64,000 nucleotides of DNA from Pseudoalteromonas galatheae. Its GTDB lineage: Bacteria > Pseudomonadota > Gammaproteobacteria > Enterobacterales > Alteromonadaceae. Positions 8,477 through 15,537 of the stretch are shown here, piece after piece (the first letter of the stretch is position 1; each line of letters begins with the position of its first letter). The stretch is taken from assembly GCF_005886105.2 (NCBI RefSeq), contig NZ_PNCO02000001.1, forward strand, positions 1,175,001 through 1,239,000. Direction: 5' to 3'. The translations under genes were made by a program, and so were the position numbers. Below the pieces are notes generated by a model. The model made no database searches, was not told where the DNA came from, and worked only from the letters and a program-made list of their open reading frames with translations.

Positions 8477-9628
8477 TTACGCTCCGCGCAACCAGTTGCG
8501 TAGTCTATCTTTTAGTTGGCCAAGGTCATCTTCGCAGATCAGGCCAATTTCTAGCGCTTTGGCGCGTAGTCTTTCCGAAGTTCTAATACCTTGATAGCTC
8601 ACTAGTAGACCCCTTGCTTGTACGCCACCAAATAGCTCGCTGAGTGAGTCGAGTTTATAAATCACTTGATTGCCTTCCCCTTTACTAAACTTTTTGGTTT
8701 TGCATTCAATGAGGTGAAGCTTATTGTTGGCGAGCGCTACAATATCTAGCTCGTTATTGACATAGCCTTGTCCCACGCGACGTTTAATCGCAACGCCTTG
8801 GGCGACATCTTGTAAAATGGTGAGTTCTTTTTTTAGGCTGAGGAGGATGGCGTACACATATTCTTCTAGCCAGCCACCGTTGGCAAAAAAGCGAGCGCCT
8901 TCATTAGCAAATTTTAATTTGTCGTCTTGCCTTGTAGCGATGTTAGCATCTTCTAAATCGTCAATGAGTGTTTGCAAACTTGGGCTATTCATTTGGCTGC
9001 GACTCAAAGGCTCACTGATAAGTTCATTATCTTCACTGCTAGCAGCGAGATAGTTGAGCTGGGCTAGGGCATGGCTAAAATCCGTTTGACTGGTTGCCCA
9101 TTTGGCACCGAGCTGGCGATAGCGAATATCAACAACCCCCTCATTTGCAATTTCAGTAATATCGCCATCGATGAGGTTAAAAAAGTCACGTATCTTTAAT
9201 TTATCGGCAAGGATGGTGTTGGCGCGCTCTGTTGGTACAAGCCAGTGAAGTTCGTCGCGCTCGGGCTCAATGATAAAACATTCAATTGGATAGGCGCGGA
9301 TCACCTCATACATCGAGAGCAAGTGTTGGCGGTCGCCACAACTGGCATTAAACACAAATTGGGTTTCTGGCTGCTCGCTAATGAGGGTGTCAATGAGTTG
9401 GTGGAAGCTGTCGATTAAGGTGTCGCTATCTCGGCTGGTAGGGATAAGGGCATGATGTACTTTCACCCCTCTTGGCCCCAACACTCTTTTAATATCTTCA
9501 AGATTTTGTTGTTGTTGAGATTCTATTAAATAGAGTATTTCATCTGAGTCAATATTGTGGTCGAGTACAGGCGTAAGTGAGTTGATAAAGTTGGTGTCGA
9601 TAAAACTAAGGTGTACGTGTTTTGTCAT
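8477..9628 (-). CDS. Card1/DUF1887-type CARF-domain nuclease, stand-alone
   Basis: 383 residues with a CARF-like Rossmann domain (about 1-135), a winged-helix-like linker, and a C-terminal PD-(D/E)xK nuclease. The nuclease core shows GGWLEEYVYA (251-260), NNELDIVALA with Asp295 (291-300), and LHLIECKTKK with Glu308 and Lys310 (304-313), in the order of the DUF1887/Card1 family. Type III CRISPR Card1/Can2 enzymes are activated by cyclic tetra-adenylate and cut DNA or RNA; Vibrio cholerae VC1899 is a known relative. The usual CARF loop (N-x-T-G-G-T-K) reads NASCGDRQ here (94-101), so the ligand site is altered. No cas gene, CRISPR array or nucleotide cyclase is in the window. It is monocistronic, with an independent start at 9628. 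Confidence 0.85.
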   Translation of the reverse strand: MTKHVHLSFIDTNFINSLTPVLDHNIDSDEILYLIESQQQQNLEDIKRVLGPRGVKVHHALIPTSRDSDTLIDSFHQLIDTLISEQPETQFVFNASCGDRQHLLSMYEVIRAYPIECFIIEPERDELHWLVPTERANTILADKLKIRDFFNLIDGDITEIANEGVVDIRYRQLGAKWATSQTDFSHALAQLNYLAASSEDNELISEPLSRSQMNSPSLQTLIDDLEDANIATRQDDKLKFANEGARFFANGGWLEEYVYAILLSLKKELTILQDVAQGVAIKRRVGQGYVNNELDIVALANNKLHLIECKTKKFSKGEGNQVIYKLDSLSELFGGVQARGLLVSYQGIRTSERLRAKALEIGLICEDDLGQLKDRLRNWLRGA

Positions 9629-9959
9629 GGCTGTCCCTAAAATTTATGTCCGTCGTAAAAGATAAAACTACCCTATAAAGCGGCAAGTGTAAAACGGAGT
9701 AATACTTAGTTATGAATTTGACGCTACTAAGCGCGAAACCCTAAAGTTTGTCTAAAGCTTTGCACTGTAAAGCCGATAAATCTAAGGAAAATAATAAGTT
9801 GTACTTTTAATGCGCAGAACGATTTACATTCATTTAAAATTTGTAGTGGTTCAGGTAATGTTAAGCTTAACAATTTGACTAAGTTATGCTCAAATGATCC
9901 CGCTGCATTAAAAATAACAACATAACAATAAGATCGTGCATATATTTCAGGGTTGATGA
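9629..9959. other. Regulatory region between the CARF nuclease gene and fapA
   Basis: 330 bp separating two divergent genes. It contains the sigma-28 promoter at 9753-9779 and an untranslated stretch of about 170 bases before fapA. A minus-strand frame at 9727-10077 overlaps fapA and is judged a shadow. A 22-codon plus-strand frame inside the leader (ATG near 9810) has no clear ribosome site. Confidence 0.5.
9753..9779 (+). promoter_or_regulatory. Sigma-28 (FliA) flagellar promoter upstream of fapA
   Basis: TAAAGCTT (9753-9760), exactly 11 bases, then a perfect GCCGATAA (9772-9779). The FliA consensus is TAAAGTTT-N11-GCCGATAA, so 15 of 16 specified positions match. Transcription would start near 9787 and read toward fapA. 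Confidence 0.8.
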
Positions 9960-11612
9960 ATGTCATTATTTCGTTTTGATGAGGATGAGGGCTATGTCTA
10001 CTTGCTCTCTCATCCAGTGGAATCCGGATTTCCGGCGAGCTCGTCTCAATTGATTGAGATGATTGAGGAGTCGCCATATGCGGATTTTGAGATCATTCAT
10101 GCCAATATAGGCCAATTATTTTCCGCAAGTGAGGCACCTGAGCAGGACTCGTTAATTGTGGCTCGCGCTATCGATGCGTCTATTTCTGTGCGTATTGAAG
10201 AAGGTAATATGCTTGCCGAAGCGAGAGTAACCACAGCCCGAGGCGGTAAGTTGGTTTGTATGAACAAAGCCAAACAAGCATTAAAACAAGCTGGCATTAA
10301 AAAGGGTGTCAGTGGTAAAGCTCTCGATAATCTGCTTGGTCAGCAGTTAGAACTCCCTTCTGGACACACCTACAGCGGTATTGTCGCACATGGACAACGT
10401 GCCAAAGATGGTAGCGACGCGCGTTTTGTGCGTTTGTGTATGACAGCACAAGATAGAGTGCTTAGCCCACAAGAGTCGAGTGGTGGCAAAGTCGATATGC
10501 GTAATTTAGGCGCTATCATCACCGTAAAACCGGGTAGCCCATTGATGAAAAAAGTCCCGCCAACTGAAGGTGAGCCAGGTTATACCGTGTTTGGCGATGT
10601 GATTGAGCCAAAACCGGGTAAAGATGCGCCACTTGAGGTGTCAGAAGGCACCAAGCTTGACCCTAATGACAAAAACTTACTTATTGCCGATTCAAAAGGT
10701 GTGCCGGTAGCCGTTCCTCGTGGTATGCGCGTTGATGATTTACTGTGCTACGAAAACATTGATGTGACGACTGGGCATGTTGAGTTTGATGGTAGTGTGA
10801 TTGTAAGTGGTGATATCAAAGATGGAATGCGCGTTAAGGCTTCAGGAGATATTACCGTTATTGGTTTTGTGGAGTCGGCTATTCTTGAAAGCGGCAGTGC
10901 GGTTACGGTTATGCTTGGTACGATTGGCCGCAAACGCATCGAAGGTGAACCTTTTTCGTGCTCAATTACAGCAAAGCGCAGTGTTTCTTTAGGTTATGCG
11001 CAGTACTGTCACATTGAGAGTGAGCAAGACATTTTGATTGAACGTCAAGCTCTGCATTGTGATTTAGCCTCCAAACGTTTAATAAAAGTAGGCAAAGGTG
11101 AGACCCCAAGAGGTAAATTGGTTGGCGGTAATGTTTTGGACGCCATGCGTATAGAAACGGGTGAGCTTGGGGCGCCATCTGGCACAAGAACACGTATTTC
11201 ATTAGCCCAAGACTGGGACAGTTTGCACGAGAAGCACCGCGAGCTGGTAGAGCTAGAAAAGATGCTAGCCTCCAAGATCATTGATATTAAGCGTGCGATG
11301 AATAAAGCGCAGGCGTCACCGCTATCTCAAAAGCGAGAAGCCTATCTTGCCAAGTTGCAGCATAGCGAAGCGCAGATCAACAAACATTATGGCCGTAATC
11401 AGCGTAATATCCGGTTAATACAGCAAAAAATACATCGCTTAGCACGCTTGAGTCGAGTCACTGTCAATGAGTTGATGCATCCTGGGACTGAAGTGAAAAT
11501 AGCGAAAGATACTAAACTGTTTTCGCGAATTTACCCGCCTAATTTCGTTAAACTACATGAAGGTAAAATCATGCAACAGTTTACGACTGCCAAAACCGCA
11601 GAAATAGCGTAA
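9960..11612 (+). CDS. fapA: FapA/DUF342-family protein (flagellar assembly protein A type)
   Basis: 550-residue cytoplasmic protein of the DUF342 family. Features: an N-terminal variable domain; GLPV-type segments in the middle (GKVDMRNLGAIITVKPGSPL, then PPTEGEPGYTVFGD, at about 175-210); right-handed beta-helix-like repeats (NIDVTTGHVEFDGSVIVSGD, DITVIGFVESAILESGS, at about 260-390); and a coiled coil at 415-500 (LVELEKMLASKIIDIKRAM). In Vibrio vulnificus, FapA is reported to be needed for polar flagellation and to be titrated by the glucose PTS protein EIIA. AGGG seven bases upstream supports the start. A sigma-28 promoter lies about 180 bp before it, consistent with membership of the motility regulon. 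A terminator shared with rnt follows. Confidence 0.85.
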   Translation: MSLFRFDEDEGYVYLLSHPVESGFPASSSQLIEMIEESPYADFEIIHANIGQLFSASEAPEQDSLIVARAIDASISVRIEEGNMLAEARVTTARGGKLVCMNKAKQALKQAGIKKGVSGKALDNLLGQQLELPSGHTYSGIVAHGQRAKDGSDARFVRLCMTAQDRVLSPQESSGGKVDMRNLGAIITVKPGSPLMKKVPPTEGEPGYTVFGDVIEPKPGKDAPLEVSEGTKLDPNDKNLLIADSKGVPVAVPRGMRVDDLLCYENIDVTTGHVEFDGSVIVSGDIKDGMRVKASGDITVIGFVESAILESGSAVTVMLGTIGRKRIEGEPFSCSITAKRSVSLGYAQYCHIESEQDILIERQALHCDLASKRLIKVGKGETPRGKLVGGNVLDAMRIETGELGAPSGTRTRISLAQDWDSLHEKHRELVELEKMLASKIIDIKRAMNKAQASPLSQKREAYLAKLQHSEAQINKHYGRNQRNIRLIQQKIHRLARLSRVTVNELMHPGTEVKIAKDTKLFSRIYPPNFVKLHEGKIMQQFTTAKTAEIA

Positions 11613-11625
11613 AACGAACACTTAC

Positions 11626-11656
11626 AAAAATGCCAGCTGAATTTGCTGGCATTTTT
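11626..11656. terminator. Bidirectional terminator between fapA and rnt
   Basis: AAAAATGCCAGC, a short loop, then GCTGGCATTTTT form a strong stem with T-runs on both strands, between convergent stop codons. Confidence 0.9.
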
Positions 11657-11657
11657 A

Positions 11658-12326
11658 TTATTCGGTGTCGGTTGTTGACTCGACTTCAGGCTCTGGTTCA
11701 GGTAAAGGCCAGCCACCTAATGCTTGCCACCTGTTGACTATGTAGCAAAAGAGCTCTACGGTGCGCTCTGTGTCGTAAAGTGCGCTGTGTGCTTGACTGT
11801 TATCGAACTCTATACCCGCTGCACGACATGCTTTTGCAAGCACCGTTTGGCCTAGAGCAAGCCCTGCAAGTGATGTGGTATCAAAGCTGACAAATGGGTG
11901 AAAAGGTGTGCGCTTTATCTTATTACGCTCAATAGCTGCATTTAAAAAACCGTGATCAAAAGCGGCATTATGGGCAACGACAACGGAGCGCTGGCAGCCT
12001 GCGGCTTTTTGAGCTTTACGCACAGCTTTGCAAATTTCTTTCAGCACTTCATCTTCTGCAACTGCGCCTCTGAGTGGTGAAAATGGATCAATGCCATTAA
12101 ATTCAATCGCAGCTTGCTCAATATTTGCACCTTCAAAAGGCGCAACATGAAAGTGTACTGTCTGATCTAAGCTTAATACCCCGTCATCGTCCATTTTTAA
12201 CATACTAACGGCAATTTCTAGTAGGGCGTCAGTATCTTTATTAAAGCCAGCGGTTTCCACGTCGATAACTACAGGAAAGAAGCCGCGAAAGCGTTTTGAA
12301 AATAGCGTTTGCTCGGTATCAGACAT
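11658..12326 (-). CDS. rnt: Ribonuclease T
   Basis: DEDDh-type 3'-5' exoribonuclease that trims the 3' ends of tRNAs and stable RNAs. All catalytic positions are visible: Asp22 and Glu24 in VIDVETAGF, Asp124 in [12 protein letters not shown], His180 and Asp185 in [11 protein letters not shown], numbered almost as in E. coli. The N-terminal [18 protein letters not shown] is typical of RNase T rather than other exonucleases. 222 residues is normal; the last 15 form an acidic Glu-rich tail. It diverges from motY, an arrangement known in Vibrio, where rnt and motY are neighbours. Confidence 0.97.
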   Translation of the reverse strand: MSDTEQTLFSKRFRGFFPVVIDVETAGFNKDTDALLEIAVSMLKMDDDGVLSLDQTVHFHVAPFEGANIEQAAIEFNGIDPFSPLRGAVAEDEVLKEICKAVRKAQKAAGCQRSVVVAHNAAFDHGFLNAAIERNKIKRTPFHPFVSFDTTSLAGLALGQTVLAKACRAAGIEFDNSQAHSALYDTERTVELFCYIVNRWQALGGWPLPEPEPEVESTTDTE

Positions 12327-12514
12327 AATCTTCTTGGTTTGTGAAATTTAGCGGCCTATTATACTGATACCTCGACAAGAAGCGAGCAGCTTGAGAGCGC
12401 TTAGTATGGTACATTTATTGCTTAACTCTAAATAGCGCGAATTGGTAGAGACAAACTCTAGTTTTTAGCATGTTGAGTGCGTGTAGATTAATGGTTGATG
12501 TTGTGAGGTGTGGG

Positions 12515-13396
12515 GTGATCAAGTTATATAAATCAGTAGGTTGGGTTGGTATATCGTTATGCGCCATTGCCTTTAATAGCGAGGCTGCAATGCGGCAATA
12601 CGCTGCCGAAGCTGATTCATCACATTGGAATGTTGACCAAAACAATCGTTTGAGCTGTGCGCTTAACCATGAAGTTCCGTATTACGGTGAAGCTATATTT
12701 TCAAGTAACGCCAGTAAAAATAAAGATTTAACCTTTAACCTCGATATGATGGTACGTCCTGAAAGTTACGATTTTGCAGGGCTTGAATCGGTGCCTCCGC
12801 TTTGGCGAGCCGGCAAACCGGCAAGAAGTATCGGCCAAATGAAATTGCTGAAAAAATTTGACGGTGAACTTGAAAATGACGTCGCGTGGCAGTTGCTGAC
12901 TGAGCTTGAAAAGGGCTACTTTCCCACTTTTTATTATAAAGATTGGCACAACGACGTAGATAAAATCTCAGTTTCTTTGTCGTCAGTGAACTTTAAACAG
13001 GCATATTGGGCGTTCTTACAGTGTCGCGATAATTTGCTACCATACAGCTTTGAAGACATTGCTTTTACAGTGATGAACTACAAGAAAAACTCCAGTGAAC
13101 TGACAAAGTCGTCACGCAAACGTTTAGATATGATCGGCGAATATCTTAAAAATGATCCGAAAATTGAGCAAATTTATATTTCGGCTTATAGCGATAGTTA
13201 CGGTGGCCGTGATACCAACCTGAGATTGTCAAAGAGACGTGCCGAGGCGATTAAATCCTATATGGCGAACTTAGGGGTCGAAGAGAGTAAAATTATGACT
13301 GATGGCTTTGGCGAAAAGCGCCATATTGATACCAACGACAATGCCATTGGTCGTGGTAAGAACCGTCGAGTCGTGATCCAAATTTCAAGACCTTGA
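12515..13396 (+). CDS. motY: Sodium-type flagellar motor protein MotY
   Basis: MotY forms the T ring around the basal body of Na+-driven polar flagella and helps stators assemble. A signal peptide (SVGWVGISLCAIAFNSEA) is followed by the MotY N-terminal domain (SSHWNVDQNNRLSCALNHEV, FNLDMMVRPESYDFAGL). A C-terminal OmpA-like peptidoglycan-binding domain follows (IYISAYSDSYGGRDTNLRLS, KRRAEAIKSYM, GFGEKRHIDTNDNAIGRGKN RR). The open frame begins with ATG at 12470, but the in-frame GTG at 12515 is preceded by GAGG at good spacing and gives a better signal peptide, so I use it; the product is then 293 residues. Position next to rnt supports the assignment. The polar motor is therefore probably Na+-driven (inference). 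Confidence 0.92.
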   Translation: MIKLYKSVGWVGISLCAIAFNSEAAMRQYAAEADSSHWNVDQNNRLSCALNHEVPYYGEAIFSSNASKNKDLTFNLDMMVRPESYDFAGLESVPPLWRAGKPARSIGQMKLLKKFDGELENDVAWQLLTELEKGYFPTFYYKDWHNDVDKISVSLSSVNFKQAYWAFLQCRDNLLPYSFEDIAFTVMNYKKNSSELTKSSRKRLDMIGEYLKNDPKIEQIYISAYSDSYGGRDTNLRLSKRRAEAIKSYMANLGVEESKIMTDGFGEKRHIDTNDNAIGRGKNRRVVIQISRP

Positions 13397-13462
13397 TGTT
13401 GGGGTTGTGGTTTTTTGTAGTTGGTTATGGGTTAGTTGGGTTGTCGGTTGTTGGGTTAAGTT

Positions 13463-13480
13463 GTCGGCTTAAAAGCCGAC
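13463..13480. repeat. REP-like 18-bp palindrome
   Basis: GTCGGCTT-AA-AAGCCGAC, followed by CCTACG, lies between the convergent motY and lipoprotein genes. The same design recurs twice at 33983-34062. It can form a hairpin and may end transcription on either strand. Confidence 0.7.
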
Positions 13481-13512
13481 CTACGAGCCGAGATACGATG
13501 CTGATATCGGTT

Positions 13513-13986
13513 TTATTCTAATACCGTACTACATGACGCTTTTAATGCATTGGCATGACTGAGCTGATTTTGATAGGTGATGGTAATGGGCTGTGCGGTG
13601 TTTATCTCATAAGCCAGTGCCAAATCTAATTCTACGCTTTTACTTTGCCCTGCATTTAGGGTCATAAATTCATTAGCTGAGGGCGCGAGTCGTTTCGCCA
13701 TGGGTCCTTGATAATTAAGCGACTTACCATTTTGTGTTACCTCTAAAAATTGGCTCCACCAGCCTTCAAAAGGGGTATGCCAAATTAGAAACTTTTCATC
13801 ATTATGGCCTGCGTTAGTAAAAGTGAAATTAACGGGGTAGGTCATACCTGAGTCGGACCCCTTACTCACACTGCATTGAATGTTACTCTGTGCATTCATC
13901 GTTTCCTCTGATTTGGTGGTTGGGGCGGTGTCGTTGCAAGCTTGGAGTAGCATCGCAGCGGTGATCATCATTAGGGGTTTCAACAT
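13513..13986 (-). CDS. Lipoprotein resembling the propeptide of deuterolysin (M35) proteases
   Basis: Signal peptide with lipobox LLQAC (Cys17), then a linker and one beta-sandwich domain. The stretches FLIWHTPFEGWWSQFLEVTQ, YQGPMAKRLAPSANEFMTLN and AGQSKSVELDLALAYEI follow the pattern of the inhibitory propeptide in M35 (Asp-zincin) metalloproteases, where W-x-T-P-x-E-G and Y-x-G-P-x-x-K-R are characteristic. There is no HExxH protease domain, so the 157-residue protein is a free-standing propeptide-like domain anchored in the membrane. It may inhibit or chaperone an M35 protease encoded elsewhere (inference). The gene is monocistronic. Confidence 0.7.
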   Translation of the reverse strand: MLKPLMMITAAMLLQACNDTAPTTKSEETMNAQSNIQCSVSKGSDSGMTYPVNFTFTNAGHNDEKFLIWHTPFEGWWSQFLEVTQNGKSLNYQGPMAKRLAPSANEFMTLNAGQSKSVELDLALAYEINTAQPITITYQNQLSHANALKASCSTVLE

Positions 13987-14089
13987 ACTGTTTTTGAGCC
14001 TGTTGCCACGCTCATTCCTTTTTTATTTTCAACGTAAATACTTTGCACTATGCTGAGTATTACAGTCGAATAACGAATCGCATACTCTC

Positions 14090-14407
14090 ATGACTAAAAA
14101 TAATAACAAAGAGTTCAATTCTTTTGCATCGTTTTACCCTTATTACCTCGCTGAGCACAAAAACAAAACCTGCCGTCGCTTGCATTTTATCGGCTCAACC
14201 TTAGTGCTCTTGATTTTGCTCTTTGCGCTTGTTTTTGCACATTGGTCTTTACTGTGGTTGTTGCCAATCGCGGGTTATGGTTTTGCTTGGGTAGGGCATT
14301 TCTTTTTTGAAAAAAATAAGCCTGCGACATTTCAATATCCGCTGTATAGCTTGATGGGTGACTGGGTCATGTACAAGGATATTATACGTGGTAAAGTACC
14401 TTGGTAA
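14090..14407 (+). CDS. Mpo1-like/DUF962 membrane protein
   Basis: 105 residues with the DUF962 pattern: FNSFASFYPYYLAEHKNKTC at the start, RRLHFIGSTLVL, a hydrophobic pair of helices (about 38-75), then WVGHFFFEKNKPATFQYPLY and LMGDWVMYKDII. Yeast Mpo1, in the same family, is an Fe(II)-dependent dioxygenase acting on 2-hydroxy fatty acids; the conserved His in EH, LHFIG and VGHFFFE are the presumed metal ligands and are present. The bacterial role is not established. It stops 23 bp before the amidohydrolase lipoprotein gene, in the same direction, so the two may be co-transcribed. Confidence 0.88.
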   Translation: MTKNNNKEFNSFASFYPYYLAEHKNKTCRRLHFIGSTLVLLILLFALVFAHWSLLWLLPIAGYGFAWVGHFFFEKNKPATFQYPLYSLMGDWVMYKDIIRGKVPW

Positions 14408-14430
14408 AGGAGACTCAGTAGATAATAAAA

Positions 14431-15537
14431 ATGAATGTAAAACAAAGTGTTATAGCCATGAGTTGTGCCGTTTTATTGGCAGGTTGTCAAAGTGTCTCGG
14501 CCACTAGCACACGCACGCTGGCAACTTTTAGTGTAGATAATATCCAATGTTACGACCGCAAGACGCAGCCTAGTTATTTTGCCGTTGATTCCCATCACCA
14601 TTTTCAACCATTTCGCGGAGAAGCGGTGCCGTTTGATAAGCTCGTTACTTGGGCAGAGCGTGCGGGAGTGGTGTTTATCAATGTTTATGGCATTGGTCAA
14701 ACTTACGAGCGAAGGCCTGACTGCTTTGGTGAGCGTGGTTGCTACAGCCAGTTGATTTCACCCAGCATTCAAAATGACTTTAAAAATGCAAGCAATTATC
14801 TTAAATATGGCGCAGATAACGTGCATATTACTTTGTCTATGACCTTTGCTGACTTGCATAAACCAGAGACTATTTTGCCAAAAATGGCACTTCTCGAAGA
14901 CGAGTTTGGTGACTTATTTCGTTGGATGGGAGAAGTGAATTTAGTCAAAGCGGCGCATTTTGGTAACGGTCATCAAGCGGTAGATAAAGAGACTATCGCC
15001 AAGTGGCAGCCGTTTATGGCTGTGCTAAAAGAAAAGCGTATTCCGCTTGCACTGCACGCTGACTTGGGCGATAACAACGCGCCACTCAAATACTTGCCTT
15101 TGCTTGAGGAAGTGCTAAAGCGCTACCCAGAAAACGATATTATTTGGATGCACATGGGCGTCTCAAAAGAGTTAAACCAAATTGATCCAGAGCTACACAT
15201 AAACACCATGGAGCGGCTATTCTCTCAATATAAAAACCTAAAGGCCGATCTGTCATGGCGGATTTTGTACGACTATTACTTTAGCGACCCGAAAATTCAG
15301 GCGCAGTATGTTGAATTTATTAATGCCCATGCTGAGCGCTTTTTGCCGGGCAGTGACTTCGTCGCCAGTAAAAACAAACGCTTTTTCGATTATCTAGAAG
15401 AAGTCGATATCAATAGTCGAATTCTCGCCGAACTTGATGACAACGCCTTTCGCCGGATCGCCTTAGGTCAAAACTACTTTTCGCTGTTAGATTTACCTTA
15501 TCGTGCGCCAGAGATTTGTATTAAAGCGTCTCTTTAA
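14431..15537 (+). CDS. Amidohydrolase-2-like lipoprotein
   Basis: Lipobox LLAGC (Cys19) marks an exported lipoprotein. The body is a TIM-barrel of the amidohydrolase superfamily: DSHHHFQPF (metal-binding H-x-H, about residues 53-60), the strand-5 His in PLALHADLGDN, IIWMHMGVS, and an Asp near the C-terminus in LPGSDFVASKN. The substrate cannot be deduced; such proteins hydrolyse or decarboxylate small cyclic compounds. The gene converges on the SNF2 helicase gene and overlaps its 3' end by 17 bp (15521-15537). It probably shares a transcript with the DUF962 gene. Confidence 0.85.
   Translation: MNVKQSVIAMSCAVLLAGCQSVSATSTRTLATFSVDNIQCYDRKTQPSYFAVDSHHHFQPFRGEAVPFDKLVTWAERAGVVFINVYGIGQTYERRPDCFGERGCYSQLISPSIQNDFKNASNYLKYGADNVHITLSMTFADLHKPETILPKMALLEDEFGDLFRWMGEVNLVKAAHFGNGHQAVDKETIAKWQPFMAVLKEKRIPLALHADLGDNNAPLKYLPLLEEVLKRYPENDIIWMHMGVSKELNQIDPELHINTMERLFSQYKNLKADLSWRILYDYYFSDPKIQAQYVEFINAHAERFLPGSDFVASKNKRFFDYLEEVDINSRILAELDDNAFRRIALGQNYFSLLDLPYRAPEICIKASL

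Noticed and set aside
8295..8594. 99-codon plus-strand frame overlapping the CARF nuclease gene
   Set aside because: It lies antisense to the nuclease 3' end and has a shadow-like composition (Ser, Arg), with no family match.
9727..10077. 116-codon minus-strand frame across the fapA promoter and start
   Set aside because: It runs antisense over fapA and its sigma-28 promoter, with no recognisable protein.
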